From: JBCBCP01 sp039817385
Lineage (GTDB): Bacteria; Pseudomonadota; Alphaproteobacteria; Rhodobacterales; Rhodobacteraceae
Direction: 5' to 3'
Length of the DNA stretch: 64,000 nt
Assembly: GCA_039817385.1 (NCBI GenBank)
Contig: JBCBVY010000007.1
Span: 1-64,000, forward strand
Positions 7,609 to 16,158 of this stretch are shown one piece after another. Position 1 is the first letter of the stretch. Every line of letters begins with the position of its first letter. The position numbers and the translations under genes are program-made. Below the pieces are notes generated by a model. It was not told the DNA's origin and made no database searches. It saw only the letters and a list, made by a program, of their open reading frames with translations.

Positions 7609-8892
7609 ATGTCCCCCATCGAAGATCACCCGCTGCGCTACCGGCTTGCCAATGAGCTGCACGCGCGCCCCTTTCCGGCGATGGCCGCGCCCTGCACGGC
7701 GGCCTATATCGCGATCAAGCAGACGGGGCAGGCCGCGGTGCGTGACCGGGATGCGGACCTTGCGCACCTCGTGCAGCTGCTGGACCGCCACGGCGCCCCG
7801 CACCCCCAGCCGGGGGCGACGCACTACTATGGCCAGATCGGCAAGTACTGGCTGAAATGGGAACAGCACACCGAATTTGTCACCTACACCGTGTTTTCCG
7901 ATGGGGTGGGCGAGCGGGCCTTTGACCCCGCCGAATTCGCGCCGTTCCCCGAGCCGTGGCTGGCCGAGGCGCCGGGGCAGAAGATCACCTCCGTCCTGCT
8001 GCGCGTTGTGCCGCGGCCTGCGGATGCAGAGATTGCCGCGCGGATAAAGGGCTGGTTTGTGTCCGAAAGCCTCGCAGTGAGTGCGGTGCTTGACGATGCC
8101 GCGGTGGTGGCCGGTGATTTCCGCATTGATGAGGCGGGGCACACCCGCTTTGCCGTGTTTGCGAGCGAAGGCACGGGGGAGCAGCGGGTCGGCCGCATCG
8201 TGCAGCGCCTGTGCGAGATCGAGACCTACAAGAGCATGTCGATGCTGGGCTTTGCCCGCGTGCGCGAGATGGGTCCGAAGCTGGGCGAGCTGGATACGGC
8301 CCTGACCGAGCTGGTCGGCGACATGCGCGAGGGGCGCGCCGGGGCGGAACAGACCCTGCGCGCGCTGCTCGACACCTCGGCGGAGCTGGAGACGGTCGCG
8401 GCCCGCGCCTCTTTCCGCTTTGGCGCGACAGGGGCCTATGAGGCCATCGTGAACCAGCGCATCGAGGCGCTGCGCGAGACCCGTTTCGAGGGGCGGCAGA
8501 GCTTTGCCGAGTTCATGATGCGCCGCTATGAGCCTGCGATGCGCACGGTCAAGTCGGCGCAAGCGCGGCTGGAGGCGATGAGCGCCCGCTCGGTCCGGGC
8601 GGCGAACCTGCTGCGCACCCGTGTGGATGTGGAGCGCAGTGCGCAGAACCAGAAGCTGCTGGAAAGCATGGACCAGCGCAGCGACACCCAGCTGCGGCTG
8701 CAACGCACGGTCGAGGGGCTTTCGGTGGTGGCGATCAGCTACTACGCGGTCAGCCTCGCGAGCTATCTGCTCTACCCGCTGGAAGCGCCAACAGGGCTGA
8801 GCAAAGGGATGCTGACCGCGGTGGTCACAGTGCCCGTGGTTCTGGCCGTGTGGTGGCTGGTGCGGCGTCTGCGGCAGTCGGTGGAGAAGTAG
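7609..8892 (+). CDS. DUF3422 family membrane-anchored protein
   Basis: 427 residues. The N-terminus (HPLRYRLANELHARPF) and the overall plan match the DUF3422 family. A large cytoplasmic domain with helical, partly coiled-coil character (about residues 210-360) is followed by two C-terminal membrane helices at about 370-390 and 401-418 and a basic tail. The family resembles predicted membrane-anchored proteins of unknown function. It is monocistronic: a terminator and repeats lie upstream, and the next gene is convergent. The AT-rich leader has a weak promoter candidate, TTGACT at 7553 with TACCTC 17 bases downstream. Confidence 0.75.
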   Translation: MSPIEDHPLRYRLANELHARPFPAMAAPCTAAYIAIKQTGQAAVRDRDADLAHLVQLLDRHGAPHPQPGATHYYGQIGKYWLKWEQHTEFVTYTVFSDGVGERAFDPAEFAPFPEPWLAEAPGQKITSVLLRVVPRPADAEIAARIKGWFVSESLAVSAVLDDAAVVAGDFRIDEAGHTRFAVFASEGTGEQRVGRIVQRLCEIETYKSMSMLGFARVREMGPKLGELDTALTELVGDMREGRAGAEQTLRALLDTSAELETVAARASFRFGATGAYEAIVNQRIEALRETRFEGRQSFAEFMMRRYEPAMRTVKSAQARLEAMSARSVRAANLLRTRVDVERSAQNQKLLESMDQRSDTQLRLQRTVEGLSVVAISYYAVSLASYLLYPLEAPTGLSKGMLTAVVTVPVVLAVWWLVRRLRQSVEK

Positions 8893-8899
8893 CTCGGGA

Positions 8900-9466
8900 T
8901 TAGGTGGTACTTGATGTCCAACGCATGAGCACCCGCTTGCCCTGTTTTCGGTCGGTTTCACGGAATCCTGCCTTTAGCAAGGCGGGTACCAGTCCGGTGT
9001 ATCCGTCGCTGAATTTTAGCGGGCCGTCCGGCATATGAGCGGAGGCGTCTACGGTTGACGCCCCGTGCGAGACGGCAAAACGGCAGCCAGCACGGCTAAG
9101 CTTTTCCATCAGACCCTGGCCCCGATGTGACGCGGCGATGAAGAAACAGGTCATCGCCCAATCTGCTGCCAAGTCCGCTGCCTTGGCCGGTTTGGCCACT
9201 CGGCCATTGTTGAACCGGGGCACATCCAGGCGGGGTGTGATCTGTACCCAGCCGACAGGTTTATCTCCGTCATATGCGATCAATCCAGCCGGTCGGTCGC
9301 TGTGCGCAATACGGTGCATGTCTGCTTTGCGACTGGCCTTGTTGGTGTCGCGCCATGCATTGCCCGCGATACGCCACCACATACACCAGCAATTGCGGGT
9401 GGCGCTGGCTGTTTCGAACAGCGCCTCCAGGTCCGGCCAACGCGCGGGTGTCAATGGATGGATCAC
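8900..9466 (-). CDS. GNAT family N-acetyltransferase
   Basis: 188 residues. The GNAT core is visible as GDKPVGWVQITPR (beta-4 strand) and CFFIAASHRGQGLMEKL, where the R-G-Q-G-L acetyl-CoA pyrophosphate loop lies near residue 118. The substrate is unknown. I chose the GTG at 9466 because it overlaps the stop of the upstream permease gene as GTGA and gives a protein starting VIHPLTPARWPDLEALFE, typical of GNAT N-termini. It is translationally coupled to the peptide permeases, so it may acetylate or detoxify an imported peptide or amino acid; that role is inferred from position only. Confidence 0.75.
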   Translation of the reverse strand: MIHPLTPARWPDLEALFETASATRNCWCMWWRIAGNAWRDTNKASRKADMHRIAHSDRPAGLIAYDGDKPVGWVQITPRLDVPRFNNGRVAKPAKAADLAADWAMTCFFIAASHRGQGLMEKLSRAGCRFAVSHGASTVDASAHMPDGPLKFSDGYTGLVPALLKAGFRETDRKQGKRVLMRWTSSTT

Positions 9467-10458
9467 CGGCCCCGGATCCGCGGGTCGAGCGCGTCGCGCA
9501 GGCCGTCGCCGAGGTAGTTCACGCTCAGCACCGTGAGCGAGATCATGATGCCCGGCAGCATCACCCGTTCGGGGTATTCCTGCATCCGCGGCACCGCATC
9601 TGCAAGCAGCTTGCCCCAGGTCGGAAAGTCCGATGGGAAGCCGACGCCCAGGAAGGACAGGGCGCTTTCGGTGATGATCGCCGTCGCCAGGCCCAGCGTG
9701 GCCGACACCACGATGGGCGAGATCACGTTCGGCAGCAGGTGCCGCCGGATGATCGCGCCCGATTTGGTGCCGATAGAGCGGGCGGCGAGGATGAACTCCC
9801 GCTCCTTGAGCGCGAGGATGTCGCCCCGCACGATGCGGGCAGTGGGCATCCAGTTCGTGATCCCGATGATGCCGACGATCAGCACAAACATGCCCGCCTC
9901 TGGCCCCCCGAAAGCAGACGTGAGCGGCTGGCGGAAGAGCGTGACCGCCAGCAGCACCAACGGCAGGATCGGCAGGGACAGCACCAGGTCGGTGAACCGC
10001 ATCAGCCAGAAGTCGAGCCGCTTGAAGTAGCCCGCCAGCACGCCGATCAGTGTCCCGATCACCAGCGCCAGCAGCATCGCGGCCCAGCCCACGGCCATTG
10101 ACACCCGGCCCCCCGCGAGAATCGTGGCAAGGATGTCGCGGCCCAGATTGTCCGTGCCAAAGGGGCGGTGCCAGCCCGTCTTGGCGTCCGCATCCCACAG
10201 CGCGACCCAGATGGGCCGCATGTCGCGGTTTCGGATGTCGAGCGCCTGCGCGTCGATCGTCCAGATATAGGGGCCGAGGACGACCGCGAGGGTGATAAAG
10301 ATCAGGAACCCGCCACCAAAGAGCGCGCCTTTATGCTTGCGGAACTGCTCCCACACATCGCGCCACTGGCTCGACGGCGCGCTGGTCGCGCCTTTGTCCT
10401 GCAGCGCGGAGAGGTATTCGGCATCGGGCTGCGGCCCGGACGGTGTGGTCTCAGTCAT
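9463..10458 (-). CDS. Peptide ABC transporter permease (DppC/OppC type)
   Basis: 331-residue inner-membrane permease. A cytoplasmic N-terminal stretch and a helix near residues 50-72 precede the BPD_transp_1 domain. The EAA loop is seen in KEREFILAARSIGTKSGAIIRRHLLPN around residues 220-246. The OppC_N-type N-terminus and length fit the DppC/OppC family. It lies 6 bases after the DppB-type gene and overlaps the GNAT gene by four bases. Together with the binding protein at 12337 and the ATPase at 14326 it makes one oligopeptide or dipeptide importer. Confidence 0.88.
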   Translation of the reverse strand: MTETTPSGPQPDAEYLSALQDKGATSAPSSQWRDVWEQFRKHKGALFGGGFLIFITLAVVLGPYIWTIDAQALDIRNRDMRPIWVALWDADAKTGWHRPFGTDNLGRDILATILAGGRVSMAVGWAAMLLALVIGTLIGVLAGYFKRLDFWLMRFTDLVLSLPILPLVLLAVTLFRQPLTSAFGGPEAGMFVLIVGIIGITNWMPTARIVRGDILALKEREFILAARSIGTKSGAIIRRHLLPNVISPIVVSATLGLATAIITESALSFLGVGFPSDFPTWGKLLADAVPRMQEYPERVMLPGIMISLTVLSVNYLGDGLRDALDPRIRGR

Positions 10459-10464
10459 AGCGGA

Positions 10465-11472
10465 TCAATCATAACGAATTCGGGGGTCAAGCACGCCGTA
10501 GAGGACGTCAGCGATCAGGTTGAAGAGGACGATGAGGACGGCAAAGATGAAGGTCAGCGTCATGACCCCCGGCAGGTCGTTCGCGAACAGCCAGGTCAGC
10601 AGCAGCTGCCCGATCCCGTTCACCTTGAACACGTTTTCGGTGATGATCGCGCCGCCGAAAATCGCCGGAACCCCCAGTGCGATGACCGTGACCACCGGGA
10701 TCATCGAGTTGCGCACCACGTGCACCATGACGACGACGCTTTCCTTCAGGCCCTTGGCGCGGGCGGTGCGCACGTAATCCTGGTTGAGGTTGTCGAGCAT
10801 TGCGCCGCGCATGTAGCGCGAGATCTGGGCGGTGGTCTGCAGGGCCAGCACCATGACCGGCATGATCATCTGGTAGAATTGGACCTTGAAGCTTTCCCAG
10901 TCTGTCACGACGTGCGTGGTGTCATAGATCGAGGGCAGCCAGCCCAGCGAGACGGAAAAGATCACGATCAGCAGCGGACCGGTGAAAAAGGGCGGGATGG
11001 AGAAGCCGATCATGGTCACAAATGTGCCGGCCTGATCGAAAACGCTGTAATGCCGGTAGGCGCTGTAGATGCCGATGGGCAGGGCGATCAGGATGCCGAC
11101 AACGTAGGCAAGGCCCACGACCCACAGCGTCTGCGGCAGGCGCTGGTAGACGATGTCCATGACCGGGCTGCGGGTCTGCCATGACAGGATGCGCTGCTTG
11201 CCCTCGGCAAAGGAGGTGCCAAAGGCCCGGTCAAAGAGCACCTGCGGCTCGACCCAGAAGAACTGCACCAGCCATTTCCAATACTGGATATACCAGGCCT
11301 GCCCGAGGCCCAGCGCCTCGCGCATTCGCTCCTTGACCTCTGGCGGGACGGTCAGGGGGACCTGCGCCATCGGATCGCCAGGGGCGAGTTGCAGCAGGCC
11401 AAAAATGACGAGGCTGATGAACAGCAGCGTCGGGATGGAAAGGATCAGCCGTCTGATCGTGAAGGTGAGCAT
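10465..11472 (-). CDS. Peptide ABC transporter permease (DppB/OppB type)
   Basis: 335 residues starting with the characteristic FTIRRLILSIPTLLFISLVIF membrane helix. The EAA loop is DYVRTARAKGLKESVVVMVH around residues 226-245, and the ending VLDPRIRYD is typical of DppB/OppB proteins. There is an extra region near residues 75-105 that is often present in alphaproteobacterial homologues. It is first in the permease-permease-GNAT operon. The RAYT/REP unit separates it from the binding-protein gene, so it needs its own promoter in 11473-11592 or readthrough. Confidence 0.88.
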   Translation of the reverse strand: MLTFTIRRLILSIPTLLFISLVIFGLLQLAPGDPMAQVPLTVPPEVKERMREALGLGQAWYIQYWKWLVQFFWVEPQVLFDRAFGTSFAEGKQRILSWQTRSPVMDIVYQRLPQTLWVVGLAYVVGILIALPIGIYSAYRHYSVFDQAGTFVTMIGFSIPPFFTGPLLIVIFSVSLGWLPSIYDTTHVVTDWESFKVQFYQMIMPVMVLALQTTAQISRYMRGAMLDNLNQDYVRTARAKGLKESVVVMVHVVRNSMIPVVTVIALGVPAIFGGAIITENVFKVNGIGQLLLTWLFANDLPGVMTLTFIFAVLIVLFNLIADVLYGVLDPRIRYD

Positions 11473-11592
11473 TGCGGCCTCTTGATGGGTCGTTGCGATT
11501 GCTTCGGGTCAGGTTGGCATAGGTGGAGGTTGATGTCTCTACCTTTCGCTAGGGAAAGTTGTGGCAAGGGGCTGTGTGATGGATTTGGGGGC

Positions 11593-11644
11593 GGTGGGTT
11601 GGCACCCACCCTACGGCGGTCGGTAGGGTGGGTGCCAACCCACC
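11593..11644. repeat. Inverted REP pair upstream of the RAYT gene
   Basis: Two identical 22-base arms (11593-11614 and 11623-11644) are exactly inverted around 8 bases. Each arm is itself a small hairpin: GGTGGGT pairs with ACCCACC over TGGC, followed by CTAC. The right arm recurs unchanged at 12191-12212 on the other side of the transposase gene. This is the BIME-like arrangement known for REP sequences mobilised by RAYTs. Confidence 0.85.
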
Positions 11645-11654
11645 GGTGACGTTA

Positions 11655-12194
11655 ATGAAAGCGAAACCACGCGCGCTGCACGGTCAAGCCATTTCCAATT
11701 ACCGACGCCTGTACCAGCCGGGAGGCACCTATTTCTTCACCGTGCGGCTGGCCGACGGCGCGCCCCATGACCTGCGCGATCACATCCAAATCCTGCGCCA
11801 TGCCTTCCGCACTGAGTGCGCGGCGCATCCGTTCGAGATCGAGGAGGCCGTGATCCTTCCCAATCACCTGCACAATATCCGGCGGCTGCCGGAGGGTGAC
11901 GCGGATTTTTCAAACCGCTGGCGGCGGATCAAGACGGCCGTGACAAAGGCGATTCATCCGCCGCATTTCGGGTCGCGCAGCAAGTTTGTTCGCGGTGAAC
12001 GAGGCTTCTGGCAGCGGCGGTTCTGGGAGCACCTGATCCGGGACGAGGCGGAGATGGCGCATTACCGAGCCTATTGCTGGTTCAACCCGGTGAGGCACGG
12101 ATATGTCCAGCGCGCAGAAGATTGGCCACAGTCTTCGTTTCATCGGGCAGTGGCGCGCGGCGATGTGGCGCGTGGTTGGTGCTGGGCGGCGTAG
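11655..12194 (+). CDS. REP-associated tyrosine transposase (RAYT, Y1/IS200-like)
   Basis: 179 residues. The N-terminus (NYRRLYQPGGTYFFTVRLAD) and the ILPNHLHNIRRLPEGDADF core are diagnostic of RAYT single-strand transposases. The metal-binding HxH is His71/His73 and the nucleophile is probably Tyr140 in YCWFNPVRHG, so the active site looks intact. RAYTs cleave REP hairpins, and REP pairs immediately flank this gene. Its TAG stop lies inside the downstream REP. It is oriented opposite to the ABC transporter genes on both sides and separates binding protein from permeases, which suggests insertion into an older operon. I chose ATG 11655; an ATG at 11628 lies inside the REP. Confidence 0.85.
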   Translation: MKAKPRALHGQAISNYRRLYQPGGTYFFTVRLADGAPHDLRDHIQILRHAFRTECAAHPFEIEEAVILPNHLHNIRRLPEGDADFSNRWRRIKTAVTKAIHPPHFGSRSKFVRGERGFWQRRFWEHLIRDEAEMAHYRAYCWFNPVRHGYVQRAEDWPQSSFHRAVARGDVARGWCWAA

Positions 12195-12259
12195 GGTGGG
12201 TGCCAACCCACCGAGTGATCGGAAACCCGTCCGGTGCGGTGGGTTTCACCCACTCTACG
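12191..12259. repeat. Inverted REP pair downstream of the RAYT gene
   Basis: The first REP (12191-12212) is identical to 11623-11644 and contains the RAYT stop codon at 12192-12194. An inverted partner, GGTGGGTTTCACCCACTCTA with the CTACG tail, follows at 12238-12259 and has a changed loop and one stem mismatch. Confidence 0.8.
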
Positions 12260-12282
12260 GGCTCAATGGGCGCCGGAAGAAA

Positions 12283-12315
12283 TAGAAAACCGCGCCCCCG
12301 CTTCCGGGGACGCGG
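12283..12315 (-). terminator. Rho-independent terminator of the binding-protein gene
   Basis: On the minus strand a GC-rich hairpin (CCGCG-T-CCCCG over GAAG with CGGGG-G-CGCGG, 12315 down to 12290) is followed by TTTTCTATT. It starts about 20 bases past the stop of the peptide-binding protein gene, so transcription should end before the RAYT unit. Confidence 0.75.
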
Positions 12316-12336
12316 CCATTTGTCAAAGCGACCCGA

Positions 12337-14049
12337 TCACTCGGTGCGGTGCCAGTCCGCGACGTTCCACAGCTCAGAGTCCCACACGTTCAGCTTCACG
12401 CCGCCGAGGGTCGTGGAGTGGGCCGACAGGCGGGCGCGGTTGACGAGCGGCACGATGGTGTAGCTCTCCGCGGTCAGCATGTCGTTCATCTTCTTGGCGA
12501 TCCGCGCCCGCTCGTCGATGTCGCCGGTGCGGGCCAGCTCGTCGATCAGCGCGTCATAGGCCGGGTCGCAGAAGCGGTTGATGTTCTCACCCTGCCACTG
12601 GCTCGACGGCTTCGGCTCATTGCCGCACCGGTAGGCCGCCAGGTACTGCTGGGGGTCGGTGCCGTTGAAAGTGTTCGCGTACATCTCCACGTCCGCGTAG
12701 AACTTCTGAAACGTGTCCGGGGAGCCCGGGTCGCCGCCGAAGAACACCGATGCATCTAGGTTGCGCAGTTCGGTTTCAACACCGATCTCGCTCCACCATG
12801 CCTTGATCAGCGCCTGGAAGTCCTGACGGACCGCGTTGGTCGAGGTCTGGTAAAGGATGCGCAGCTCAACGCCGTCCTTGTCGCGGATGCCGTTGCCATC
12901 GCTGTCGACCCAGCCGGCCTCATCCAGCAGCGCGTTTGCGCCCGCGATGTCCTGCGTCAGGCACTCTTCATTGCCGGAGGCATAGATCGCCGGGGCAGGG
13001 ACCAGGTCACAGGTCGGCGTGCCGGCCTGGCCATAGCCGACCTCGGTCAGCAGGCCGCGGTCGATCGCCATCGACAGGGCCTTGCGCACGGCCTGATCGC
13101 TCAGGAACGGGTGCGGCTCCGCCACGGTTGCGCGCGTCTCGGGCGGCAGATCGGGCGAAGGGTTGGTCAGGTTCATTTCCAGACGCTCGACCAGCGGGCC
13201 GAAGCCTGCGATCGGAATACCCTGGCCACCTTCCTGCATCTTCGCGATGACGTCAGGCGCCAGCTGCAGATTCCAGGCATAGTCGAACTCGCCCGTTTCC
13301 ATCACGGCGCGGCCCGCCGCGGTTGCGTCGCCGCCCCCTTTGAAGAGCACGGACGCGAAGGCCGGCTTGGCCGGATCGCGGTAGTTCGGGTTCGCCTCAT
13401 ACTGGATCACGTCATTGGGGCGGAAATCCGTGACGACGAAGGGGCCGGTGCCGATCGGGTTGAAGTTCGCCTCGGTGCACTCGGGCGCCTTGGCACCCAG
13501 ACAGTCGGCAAATTGTGCCGCCTGAATAATGGGCGACTGACCACCAACAAAGGCCGAATAGGGGTTCGGCTTGGGCTGGTTGAACGTAACGACAACGGTG
13601 CGGGCATCGGGCGTCTCAACGCTTTCCACACCGTCAAAGAACGAACCCTGCGCACAGCCGCCTTCGGGGTGCATGCAATACTCGGCCGTAAAGCGCACAT
13701 CCTCGGAGGTGACCGGCGTTCCATCGGACCAGACCAGGCCTTCGGACAGGACCCAGGTGATCTGCGTTAGGTCGGCGCTCACGCCGCCATTGCCCACGGT
13801 CGGGATCTCGTCAACCAGCCACGGCACCAGCGCGCCGGTCTCGTTAAAGCGCGCCAGCGGCTCCAGCACGAGGCTGGCGGATTCGACATCCTTCGTGCCA
13901 CCCGACAGGTACGGGTTCAGGATCGAGGGCGCCTGCCAATAGAGGATACGCACCTCGCCATCGCTGCCACGCGTCTTGTGACCATCGGCAAAGGCCATTG
14001 TGCCCAGGCCGGTGGCAATCGCGCCCAGCAAGAGGGTTTTTAATTTCAT
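12337..14049 (-). CDS. Peptide ABC transporter substrate-binding protein (SBP family 5)
   Basis: 570 residues. A Sec signal peptide (MKLKTLLLGAIATGLGTMAFA, cleavage about residue 21) is followed by a family 5 solute-binding protein (OppA/DppA type). It has an early LYWQAPSILNPYLSGG segment and an ending with the usual C-terminal LNVWDSELWNVADWH-type strand. It captures peptides in the periplasm for the permeases and ATPase nearby. I chose ATG 14049 because a GGAG motif precedes it and the signal peptide then starts normally. A strong terminator follows. It is transcribed divergently from the ATPase gene. Confidence 0.88.
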   Translation of the reverse strand: MKLKTLLLGAIATGLGTMAFADGHKTRGSDGEVRILYWQAPSILNPYLSGGTKDVESASLVLEPLARFNETGALVPWLVDEIPTVGNGGVSADLTQITWVLSEGLVWSDGTPVTSEDVRFTAEYCMHPEGGCAQGSFFDGVESVETPDARTVVVTFNQPKPNPYSAFVGGQSPIIQAAQFADCLGAKAPECTEANFNPIGTGPFVVTDFRPNDVIQYEANPNYRDPAKPAFASVLFKGGGDATAAGRAVMETGEFDYAWNLQLAPDVIAKMQEGGQGIPIAGFGPLVERLEMNLTNPSPDLPPETRATVAEPHPFLSDQAVRKALSMAIDRGLLTEVGYGQAGTPTCDLVPAPAIYASGNEECLTQDIAGANALLDEAGWVDSDGNGIRDKDGVELRILYQTSTNAVRQDFQALIKAWWSEIGVETELRNLDASVFFGGDPGSPDTFQKFYADVEMYANTFNGTDPQQYLAAYRCGNEPKPSSQWQGENINRFCDPAYDALIDELARTGDIDERARIAKKMNDMLTAESYTIVPLVNRARLSAHSTTLGGVKLNVWDSELWNVADWHRTE

Positions 14050-14152
14050 GTCATACTCCATGTTGGACAAGTGTTTGATACGCTTGCCATTCTCGTTGTG
14101 GCCCCGTGTGATGGGACCCCCGCGCAAAGCGCATCAAAAGGGGGCGGTAAAT

Positions 14153-14165
14153 TGCCGTAACGGCA
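14153..14165. promoter_or_regulatory. Palindrome in the divergent transporter control region
   Basis: TGCCGT-A-ACGGCA is a perfect 13-base palindrome between the divergent binding-protein and ATPase genes. Its size suits a dimeric repressor site, but the regulator is unknown. Confidence 0.3.
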
Positions 14166-14257
14166 GGACTTTCCCCAGCAGCGCCCGCGCGAATGCCACC
14201 TATGCAAGCAGACTTTGCCGAAAAAGCAAGCCTTGGTTTGCATCGCTGTGCCCTGAT

Positions 14258-14298
14258 CTTGCGCAAGGTTTGACAGGGGCAGGGGCCGCGCCTAGCGT
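14258..14298 (+). promoter_or_regulatory. Promoter of the double ATPase gene with adjacent palindrome
   Basis: TTGACA at 14270-14275, a 17-base spacer and TAGCGT at 14293-14298 make a good sigma-70-like promoter 28 bases before the start codon. The palindrome CTTGCGCAAG (14258-14267) abuts the -35 element and could be an operator. Confidence 0.5.
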
Positions 14299-14325
14299 GA
14301 AGGCAATCACGAAGAGGTGCCAGAT

Positions 14326-16158
14326 ATGCTGGACGACGCAGAACAGCGCACGATTGCAGATATCCGCGGCCTTCGGGTCGAGTTTCAGACCAAGGATGGC
14401 CCGGTTGTTGGGGTCGAGGATGTCAGTTTCGACATCAAGTCCGGCGAGACGGTCTGCGTTGTCGGGGAGTCTGGCAGCGGCAAGTCGGTCTCGTCCCTCT
14501 CGCTCATGCGCCTGGTGGAGTTTGGCGGCGGCGACATTGCCAATGGTCAGCTGATGTTTGACCGGAAGGGCGGCGGGGAGATTGACCTTGCCAGCACCGA
14601 TCAGGACCTGATGCGCACGATCCGCGGCAACGAGATCGGCATGATCTTTCAGGAGCCGATGACCGCGCTCAACCCCGTCTTTACCGTGGGCCGCCAGCTG
14701 ACCGAAGGGCTGCGCCTGCACAAGGGCATGAGCGCAGCGCAGGCCGAGGAACGCGCGCTTGAGCTGCTGCATCAGGTCCGCATCCCCGAGCCGGAGCGGC
14801 GGCTGCGGCAGTACCCGCACGAGCTGTCGGGCGGGATGCGCCAGCGCGTGGTGATCGCGATGGCGCTGGCCTGCGAGCCGCGTCTGCTGATCGCGGACGA
14901 GCCGACAACGGCGCTCGACGTGACAATTCAGGCCGAAATCCTTGCCCTGATGGACCGGCTCAAGCGCGAGACCGGCACGGCGGTGATGTTCATCACCCAT
15001 GACATGGCCGTGGTGGCCCAGATGGCCGACCGCGTCGTCGTGATGTTCCGTGGCAAAAAGGTCGAGGAAGGCCCGGTCGAGGAAATTTTCGAGAACCCGC
15101 GGCACCCCTACACCAAGGCGCTGCTGGCCGCGGTGCCCAAGCTGGGCGAGATGACGGGCAAACCCTACCCCGAGCCGATGAAGCTGCTGGGCCGCGAGGA
15201 GACAAACCTCGCGCCCATCACCGGCAAGGACGAGGTGCTGCTGGAGGTGCGCAATCTCACAACGCGCTTCCCGGTCAAGGGCGGTTTCTTCCGCCGGACG
15301 GTTGCCAACGTGCACGCGGTTGAGAATGTGTCGTTCACGATCAACAGGGGCCAGACGCTCAGTCTTGTGGGGGAATCGGGGTGCGGCAAGTCCTCGGCGG
15401 GCCGGTCGATTCTGCGCCTTGTTGAGCCGGTCTCGGGCCATGTGTCTTTGAACGGTACGGACATCATGGCCCTCGGCCCGGAAGCGCTGCGGATGGCGCG
15501 CATCGATATGCAGATGATTTTTCAGGATCCGTTTGCCTCGCTCAACCCGCAGATGCAACTTGCCGATCAAGTGGCTGAGCCAATTCACAATTACGGCCTG
15601 CTGAAGGGCAAAGAGGTGTCCGACTGGGTCGAAACGCTGTTTGACCGGGTCGAGCTGCCGCGCAGCTTTATGCGCCGTTTCCCGCACGAGCTGTCAGGTG
15701 GCCAGCGCCAGCGCGTTGCCATCGCCCGCGCACTCGCCCTGCGGCCAAAGCTGATCATTGCGGATGAAGCGGTCTCGGCCCTTGATGTGAGCGTGCAGGC
15801 GCAGGTGCTGAACCTGATGATGGAGCTGCAGTCGGAGATGGAGCTATCCTTCCTCTTCATCTCCCATGACATGGCCGTGGTCGAACGTGTCAGCCACCAG
15901 GTCGGCGTGATGTATCTGGGCCGCATCGTAGAGCTTGGGCCCCGCGCCCGCGTGTTCGAGAACCCGCAGCACCCCTATACCCAGGCCCTGATGAAAGCCG
16001 TGCCCATTGCCGACCCGCGCAAGCGCAAGGCGGAGAAGGACCTGAACTTCAAACCGATCCCCTCGCCGATCCACCCCATCGGCTATGATCCCGCGCCGTC
16101 CGAATATAACGAGGTCGAGCCGGGCCATTTCGTGCTGACGACCGACAGTGGCTACTGA
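14326..16158 (+). CDS. Peptide ABC transporter ATP-binding protein, fused DppD-DppF type
   Basis: 610 residues holding two complete ABC ATPase domains. The N-terminal half has Walker A GESGSGKS, signature LSGGMRQR and Walker B LLIADEP. The C-terminal half has GESGCGKS, LSGGQRQR and LIIADEA. Each half ends with the oligopeptide-type C-terminal extension containing the HPYTKAL or HPYTQAL motif. It energises the permeases encoded at 9463-11472. I chose ATG 14326 because GAAGAGG precedes it at normal spacing; a GTG at 14317 would start inside that site. The last bases overlap the following SDR gene. Confidence 0.92.
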   Translation: MLDDAEQRTIADIRGLRVEFQTKDGPVVGVEDVSFDIKSGETVCVVGESGSGKSVSSLSLMRLVEFGGGDIANGQLMFDRKGGGEIDLASTDQDLMRTIRGNEIGMIFQEPMTALNPVFTVGRQLTEGLRLHKGMSAAQAEERALELLHQVRIPEPERRLRQYPHELSGGMRQRVVIAMALACEPRLLIADEPTTALDVTIQAEILALMDRLKRETGTAVMFITHDMAVVAQMADRVVVMFRGKKVEEGPVEEIFENPRHPYTKALLAAVPKLGEMTGKPYPEPMKLLGREETNLAPITGKDEVLLEVRNLTTRFPVKGGFFRRTVANVHAVENVSFTINRGQTLSLVGESGCGKSSAGRSILRLVEPVSGHVSLNGTDIMALGPEALRMARIDMQMIFQDPFASLNPQMQLADQVAEPIHNYGLLKGKEVSDWVETLFDRVELPRSFMRRFPHELSGGQRQRVAIARALALRPKLIIADEAVSALDVSVQAQVLNLMMELQSEMELSFLFISHDMAVVERVSHQVGVMYLGRIVELGPRARVFENPQHPYTQALMKAVPIADPRKRKAEKDLNFKPIPSPIHPIGYDPAPSEYNEVEPGHFVLTTDSGY

